From the NCBI RefSeq assembly GCF_026262505.1, contig NC_067207.1, positions 18,630,082 to 18,694,081 on the forward strand: 64,000 bases of DNA, read 5' to 3'. Position numbers and translations under genes: made by a program. Of the stretch, positions 58,710-64,000 are shown piece by piece. Positions within the stretch are counted from its first letter, which is position 1. The number at the start of each line of letters is the position of its first letter. Under the pieces are notes generated by a model. It worked only from the letters and a program-made list of their open reading frames with translations. It had not been told where the DNA came from and ran no database searches. The stretch is from Trichomonas vaginalis G3 (Eukaryota > Parabasalia > Trichomonadida > Trichomonadidae).

Positions 58710-59399
58710 ATGAGTAGTCCGAAAAAAACAGTTCATTTTTGTCTAATGTACGCGTCTCGAACAGTGAAGCCCAATTCAATAGAATACTATCTCGAAAAAC
58801 AAGAAGCTGACACTGCTATTCAGTCTTTAATACAGAACCAAGCTCAGGAGAACTCAAAAGACTCCCAATTCAAATCGACATCCAATTCGAAGCAATTAAA
58901 ACTTGACACGAATGTTTTAAAACCACAGCCCGCACGAACAAATACAGCTCTAAGAATAGACCAAAGAATACCGAACAAAGAGTTGAGGTCAAGATTGAAA
59001 TTACAATCGGATGAGTATTTTTCCCTTAACAACCAGGGAAATACTCCATATAACCGTATCTACACAAATACCGTTAAAGAAACAATAACGGCATACACAA
59101 AACTCTGTCAATTGGTCCCCAACCAGGACCAATTGACGGACATTATATGTTCCTACCTTCCCATATTTGCTGAGTGTGTGGAAGGTAGGACATTGTTACA
59201 AGCTTGCTTACGTATGCCACCAAATCTCCGTCAACAATTTGCTCAAATTGTACATGAATTTAAAGCTTTTAACAACGGATACGATGAAGATGAAGTAGCA
59301 GATGAATTTGGGGAAGAAAAAACATTTTTCCCCTCATATAATACGCCTGCAACAGTATTTCCTACTAATGAATTTCACAACTATTGTGTCGTTATTTAA
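58710..59399 (+). CDS. hypothetical terminal Maverick protein, 229 aa
   Basis: A Ser/Lys/Gln-rich N-terminus, then SRLKLQSDEYFSLNNQGNTP, LTDIICSYLPIFAECVEGRT and LLQACLRMPPNLRQQFAQIV helices and an acidic segment before FFPSYNTPATVFP. Not recognised. It overlaps the next gene slightly. Its place beside the terminal repeat might suggest a role in end recognition or priming, but nothing in sequence shows it. Confidence 0.5.
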   Translation: MSSPKKTVHFCLMYASRTVKPNSIEYYLEKQEADTAIQSLIQNQAQENSKDSQFKSTSNSKQLKLDTNVLKPQPARTNTALRIDQRIPNKELRSRLKLQSDEYFSLNNQGNTPYNRIYTNTVKETITAYTKLCQLVPNQDQLTDIICSYLPIFAECVEGRTLLQACLRMPPNLRQQFAQIVHEFKAFNNGYDEDEVADEFGEEKTFFPSYNTPATVFPTNEFHNYCVVI

Positions 59400-59410
59400 T
59401 TGTTGTGGAT

Positions 59411-59716
59411 ATGCCCACAGGTGAAGACATTCTCAGTGGTGACTTCATCGAAGTCTGTATCAATACAGAATTGGGAGAAGATGAGTTGCACAAATTCTCC
59501 TACGTCGAACATATATTCAAACCAGCACACCAACTCTTTATCGAAACTGAAATAACACTCACACAAAATATGTCCATCTCATTTAAATCCAAATCAGGAC
59601 GTCCATACAGAATTTGGATGAACTACGTCCTCCTCCACTACGCCGACGATGACGAAGAAGAGGAAGAAGAGGAGGAGGAAGAAGAAGAGTCCTCCGAATT
59701 CACACCAGAAGACTAA
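59411..59716 (+). CDS. acidic terminal protein, about 101 aa, tail inside the terminal repeat
   Basis: The start at 59411 (MPTGEDILSGDFIEVCINTE) is preferred over 59384. The body is beta-rich (QLFIETEITLTQNMSISFKS, GRPYRIWMNYVLLHYA) with the strand-turn-strand pattern also seen in the penton-like proteins. It ends in a Glu run and SSEFTPED. The last about 15 codons are inside the terminal inverted repeat, so the opposite end of the element also carries this coding tail. Confidence 0.5.
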   Translation: MPTGEDILSGDFIEVCINTELGEDELHKFSYVEHIFKPAHQLFIETEITLTQNMSISFKSKSGRPYRIWMNYVLLHYADDDEEEEEEEEEEEESSEFTPED

Positions 59717-59818
59717 CAATTTTCCGAATAAAAACTTCATTTATACTAAACATCTTCGGGGCTAGAAGGGGCGCAGCCCCTGGAAGCCCCACTTCCTTTT
59801 TTTTTTTTTTTTTTTTTT
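59672..59818. repeat. right terminal repeat of E2
   Basis: About 123 bp matching the left end, then a cruciform with outer GGGGC/GCCCC and inner GGGGC-GCA-GCCCC hairpin, then a T tract to 59818. TGATT at 59819-59823 matches 34801-34805. Confidence 0.88.
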
Positions 59819-59823
59819 TGATT

Positions 59824-61546
59824 TACTTATCTTTGTATCAATATCATTTTTTATTTATTTTATTTTTATTTTTTTTAATTGTTAAAATAGCTGAATTCGA
59901 TTGCGTTTTCATTCTAGTTAAATACTTACAGAATTTTGATGGTATCACCATTTGGCATATCCGATTTTATTCATTTTTCCATCTTTTATGACTTTGGTGC
60001 GGATCAATTTTTTTTCATACTCTTTATTTCCAAATTTTGGTTGATTATATTTTAAACAGAATACTGCTGATTTTCAAAATCAAAATTGAAATTACTCAAA
60101 TTTTATTATTTTCCATAAAAAAAATCAAACCTATCAAAAAAATTCAACAACTCTAAAGTTGTTACTTCAAAATTGTGTCTTACAAAATCTAATTTTTATC
60201 TTCAAATAATTTTCGTTTTTGAAATTGATTTCCACGTGACAGTGCAAATAATTATTAATTACAATAACTTCAAATATTAGAAAATCATAAATTAAAAATA
60301 TGATAATATTCAGAAATTATGAATATCTTCTTTGAGGAACTTTTTTTAGGTTTGCAAAACCATTAAATCGGCAAAGAAATGTCGAACGAATTAACCATAT
60401 CATCAATAAACCATTAATTCTGTCAAAAAAATGAAATCTTTAAGCCAAAATAAATATAGCCAATTTAAACTTAATTCTTTCTGTTTCCAATTGGTTCAAC
60501 TCATGTATGGGGTGAAAAAATCATAATTTACACTATTTCAAATAGAATGAATGTATTCTTATTCATTGAGTTTATAACATCATCACCCAAAGATAAAGAT
60601 ATGATATATAGTATAAAAATAGAATTGACATCATACCTGGTTTCAATATTTTATATTTTCCCGTTTCCCATATTTGCCCCGCTAATAAAACAATAATTTT
60701 CTAAAAAACACTATTTTCCATGGATTTAGTTGTTTTTATCACCATTAACATAAATTCAATAACTTCTATTGGAGCTACACAAATTGCCATACCTGATTTT
60801 GCAATTTATACACCTAATAAAATTACTACAAATTCACAAGTTCTTTGAGGATTATATTGATCATCCTAGAATAAATTTATATCATTTTTTTTATTATTTT
60901 GAAGATCTGAAGGAATTAACGGTAAATTTTTCGACATTTAATCCACAGTATATCCAATCCTATATTAAATATAATATGGGTTCAATAAATTTTATTGAGC
61001 TTTTTTTCCCAATAATCTAGATTTTTCTTTATGTATATTATATCATTTTCTCACAAAATACGAAATGATCAAAGTTATACTCTCTGGTTACCATATCATT
61101 TAAAATTATTGTTAAAAAATGCATTTAAAGTGCTTATTTATGATTTCTAAAATGCATCATATGATCAATGATAATCCTTCAATCATGAAAAGAATCTTGA
61201 CATAATTAATCACGAAATGCAAGTTTCTGAATTGTTATTTATGAGTGCATTATTTTAAACATATTTACATGCTTTTGTAAGCATTTGTTGTAAAAAAAAT
61301 TCCGATAGTTTTCAAAAAATTGAAAGAAGCAATAAAGTTAAATACTTTATCAAAACATGAAATTCCAATTATTTTAATAGAATATATATTTGTAAGAAAA
61401 TCATTTTCGCTTTCATTTGAGATATTTCTCAAAAAATTGAAAGAACTGTTAATTGAAAAATAATTATCATAAGTATGAATATATTATTGATAATTTATTT
61501 CCGAAAAAAAAATTAAAAACCGCAAATTAAACAGTAATTTTTTTAA
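59824..61546. other. AT-rich host intergenic region
   Basis: No intact gene. Around 60720-61018 two short frames (MDLVVFITININSITSIGAT; later FEDLKELTVNFSTFNPQYIQ) lie close together and may be a decayed host gene fragment, but support is low. Confidence 0.6.
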
Positions 61547-64000
61547 ATGCTGAAGGAACACCTTAAGGATTCATACGATCTTGCTTTTGAATTGAGATAT
61601 CGATCTCATCTACCTTCAAGACTACAGTGGATCCGTGAAATTGTTAGGTTTTTACAGCTCCTCTTTTTTTATCTAGATTTCTGTCCCGTTAGAGAAATAA
61701 ATACAAGATCATTAACATTTCTCCGTGCATTAAATAATGCAGGGCTCATCAATTCATGTTTCAGTTTCTCTGTTGTCCCAATTCAATCTAATATCGTTTT
61801 ATTATTTATTCAAATATTTCTTTATTACTATTTCAAAAAACTATCGGACAAAGCAAAGACCGGTAAATACATCTCGAAAAATTCATTATTTCTGATCACT
61901 TCGATGTTTGAATTTTTATTGCCTTGTTTACAAATGCAAATCTTCTTTAGATTCTCGCAAATACTCTTATTAGTCCATGACTCATTCAGTCTACTTTCAG
62001 TTTTGTCTTTAATCATACATACTTTTAATTTATTATTATGTTCGTACATAGATTACATTTCAAGCATTTTCTTACGTCCAAGAATTTTTGTTATGAGAAC
62101 TCTCGTTGACTATAATACATGCTGCACAGAATACTACATTTTTTGGCTGAGGTTTTGTTCAGTAACTTTTCAAGTCATTTTAGCAGAGTCTCATAACAAT
62201 ACAATTAATACATTGCTGTTTCTCGCATATCCTACCGTATTAATTCTATTTCTTATTTATAGATTATCAATTGGAATTCATTCAACGATTGTTCTTGCAT
62301 TTTTAAATGACGCGATATTGTTTTCACAACCATTTGTACTAATATCGCATCTATATGAAGAAATCTTTAGTCCTGTCATTGTATTATTTTCATGTTTAAT
62401 AATTTACGTTTTTATTTATTACATTTACCATTATTCCATTAAAATGAGGGTCTACAATGGAAAGATAGAGTTTCCATGGTATCTTCCTGTTCGAAATAAC
62501 TTAGTTATGAGATATTTAAGTGAAGAAAAAGCCGATATTGAAAAATTTGAGAATTTAATGTTACTTCGAATGAAGCATGATGATGAAGAGATGATGGAAG
62601 TTGTAAGGTTCTTAGGAATATTCAAGAATCAACGCCAAAAAATCATGATTATGCTGTCAATGTGGAAAGGAGAAAGTGTTTATTATGATTATCAATTTTA
62701 TTTGGCCAGCCGATTATTTAGTTGTTTTAATGATAATTGTCCAGAGTATTACATCAATCAACTTGACAATTTACACAGAAATTACTTAGTTTGTTTGAGT
62801 ATGTTTTGGAAAAACCGTCACGATAAAAATTACTTCACTTCATTTTTGTATGGAACGAAAGCAAGTGTGACACACGTTGAAATGATCAATCTCATAGAAT
62901 TTCGTTCATTTATTTACCAATATGATCCATACATTTATCAATCATATGCCGAAATATCATTGATTGCATTGGGAGATCCAAGTAAAAGTGTCATTTATCG
63001 TCGTCATTCACAATTACTTAAAGAAAATCATTATAGTGTTGTTGATCCAGTTTTCAAAGCAACAGCAAGATATTATCCTATCTCTATTGAACAATACACA
63101 GAAGAGAAAACATCAACAGATTCAAGTGAAACTAATTCAACTTCATCATCAAATTTGAGTTCACAAAACTCATACAATCATATTCGATTCCATTTATCAG
63201 ATAATGTTATTTATCGAGATGAAGAATCAGATAACTCATCTATTGCCATGTTTGTTCAAAAGAGTGACCAAATGAAATCGATGAATGTTTTAGTTGCAGT
63301 TCTTCTCACATTCATTTGGAGTTACTTTTTTGCACGAGATGTTATTTTAAGTGAAATTGAAAACAGTCATCGTTTGATTGATATCAAAAACATCATCAAG
63401 AAAACAATGTATTTGAATGTTGAAGTCACATCTATTTACATGGTTAAACCAATTATTGAATCCAAACAATATCATAACTGTTTTGAACTTAAAAGTGATA
63501 TCTATCGATATCTGAATGAATATTCATTCTCAGTTGGAGATGATTTTACATTCATATCTAAATCTCTATCGTTCATGTCAGATTTCTTATCAAAAAGTAA
63601 CACAGACAATTGTTATGAACTTGAAATCGACAACAACAGAATTATTTCAGACAGATTGAACACGATCCAAAATAATTATTATAGTTTTGAAACAAAAGTT
63701 GATGAAATCCTGAACAGGAAAGATTTATTGATTATTTATCACAAATATGCATTATATTTAATTGTTATGTCTATTTTTATGTCTATCTTCTCCGCATTCA
63801 TGGGATACATGAGTGTCCGAATGACATTATTTGATCTTCCAGAGAACGCCCTTTCATTTTTAGGGTCCAAAGAACGTTTGAGTATGTTATTATTGAAGAA
63901 ATCACTTGAAAGTTGGGATTTCTTCCGAATTTTGTTTCCATTTGAAAAGAATGAAAATGAAAACCAGACTCAACATCAAAGTCAAAAACTACAAAAATCA
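61547..64000 (+). CDS. large multi-pass membrane protein, partial (open at right edge)
   Basis: One uninterrupted frame of 818 codons starts at 61547 (MLKEHLKDSYDLAFELRYRS) and is still open at the window end. Residues about 80-330 contain several hydrophobic helices (IVLLFIQIFLYYYF, LLFLAYPTVLILFLIY, VIVLFSCLIIYVFIYYIY). A cytoplasmic-type helical domain follows (about 335-590) with a Ser/Thr/Asn stretch, then a membrane helix (VLVAVLLTFIWSYFFA), an about 120-residue extracytoplasmic-type domain and another helix (YLIVMSIFMSIFSAFMGYM). I infer the layout of the trichomonad transmembrane nucleotide-cyclase-like proteins, whose catalytic domain would lie further right, but no cyclase domain is in view. 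Confidence 0.7.
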   Translation, partial: MLKEHLKDSYDLAFELRYRSHLPSRLQWIREIVRFLQLLFFYLDFCPVREINTRSLTFLRALNNAGLINSCFSFSVVPIQSNIVLLFIQIFLYYYFKKLSDKAKTGKYISKNSLFLITSMFEFLLPCLQMQIFFRFSQILLLVHDSFSLLSVLSLIIHTFNLLLCSYIDYISSIFLRPRIFVMRTLVDYNTCCTEYYIFWLRFCSVTFQVILAESHNNTINTLLFLAYPTVLILFLIYRLSIGIHSTIVLAFLNDAILFSQPFVLISHLYEEIFSPVIVLFSCLIIYVFIYYIYHYSIKMRVYNGKIEFPWYLPVRNNLVMRYLSEEKADIEKFENLMLLRMKHDDEEMMEVVRFLGIFKNQRQKIMIMLSMWKGESVYYDYQFYLASRLFSCFNDNCPEYYINQLDNLHRNYLVCLSMFWKNRHDKNYFTSFLYGTKASVTHVEMINLIEFRSFIYQYDPYIYQSYAEISLIALGDPSKSVIYRRHSQLLKENHYSVVDPVFKATARYYPISIEQYTEEKTSTDSSETNSTSSSNLSSQNSYNHIRFHLSDNVIYRDEESDNSSIAMFVQKSDQMKSMNVLVAVLLTFIWSYFFARDVILSEIENSHRLIDIKNIIKKTMYLNVEVTSIYMVKPIIESKQYHNCFELKSDIYRYLNEYSFSVGDDFTFISKSLSFMSDFLSKSNTDNCYELEIDNNRIISDRLNTIQNNYYSFETKVDEILNRKDLLIIYHKYALYLIVMSIFMSIFSAFMGYMSVRMTLFDLPENALSFLGSKERLSMLLLKKSLESWDFFRILFPFEKNENENQTQHQSQKLQKS

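Larger units (their letters stand above)
34806..59818. mobile_element. Maverick/Polinton element E2, complete from end to end, fossil
   Basis: A 25.0-kb element with terminal inverted repeats of about 150 bp that begin in a 31-A tract (34806-34836) and end in a T tract (to 59818). It is flanked by TGATT at 34801-34805 and 59819-59823. It carries a methyltransferase, fibre, integrase, PolB, HNH protein, packaging ATPase, D5-like helicase, and major and minor capsid candidates. Ends and order are whole, but many genes are broken, roughly ten to fifteen places. Two shared regions are close to identical with E1, so it is probably young. Confidence 0.93.

Noticed and set aside
1-59818. Ulp1/adenain-type maturation protease expected in Polintons
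   Set aside because: I looked for a His-Asp/Asn-Cys pattern with the usual context and could not recognise one in either element.
59761-59819. Poly-T tract as a retrotransposon poly(A) tail
   Set aside because: The same tract closes both ends of an inverted-repeat element, with integrase and PolB inside. No LINE or SINE features.

Overview
The window comes from a very AT-rich protist genome, most likely a trichomonad (Trichomonas or Tritrichomonas). Three things point there. Two large Maverick/Polinton elements fill most of the window. The host genes have very short 5' leaders with TCA(C/T)T(T/A) initiator-like start sites. The host genes include an EB1 microtubule-end protein, a glycine-rich secreted-type protein of a kind abundant in trichomonads, and a large multi-pass membrane protein. 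The genus cannot be fixed from the sequence alone. No rRNA, tRNA or CRISPR array was seen.

Layout. (1) 1-24248: Maverick E1, cut by the left window edge; its right terminal repeat ends in a T tract at 24226-24248. (2) 24249-34805: about 10.5 kb of host DNA with a gene cut by E1, a glycine-rich gene, an EB1 gene, a coiled-coil gene, a 3.5-kb integrase-type DNA transposon with unusually long terminal repeats and a 17-bp target duplication, and a small hypothetical gene. (3) 34806-59818: Maverick E2, complete from terminal repeat to terminal repeat, about 25 kb, flanked by TGATT. (4) 59819-64000: host DNA with an 818-codon membrane-protein frame that runs off the right edge.

The two Mavericks lie in inverted orientation. 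They share nearly the same methyltransferase end (E1 19815-24248, E2 34806-38200), the coiled-coil/Gln-rich gene near the other end and one central gene. Otherwise they carry different cores, including different family B polymerases, integrases and capsid genes, so they are mosaics. Recognisable parts are PolB, rve integrase, an A32/FtsK-like packaging ATPase (E2), a D5-like superfamily 3 helicase (E2), major- and minor-capsid candidates, KilA-N proteins (E1), an HNH protein (E2), Dam-like adenine methyltransferases, and fibre proteins built from phage-type HTH repeats with a phage tail-collar-like tip. Both elements are fossils: E1 has very roughly eight to ten broken places within the window and E2 roughly ten to fifteen. 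The near-identity of their shared ends suggests recent exchange or activity.

The most unusual structure is in small repeats. E1 carries a family of about 27-bp GC-rich double-hairpin elements whose stems vary in sequence but stay paired. Some lie in frame inside genes, and one has an empty and an occupied site side by side in a duplicated segment. A related hairpin lies in the Maverick termini. E1 also contains a 704-bp nested insertion made of two 250-bp units, each able to fold as a cloverleaf. Genes in both elements are served by 16-18-bp near-palindromic spacers between divergent start codons and by about 50-bp palindromes at gene 3' ends.
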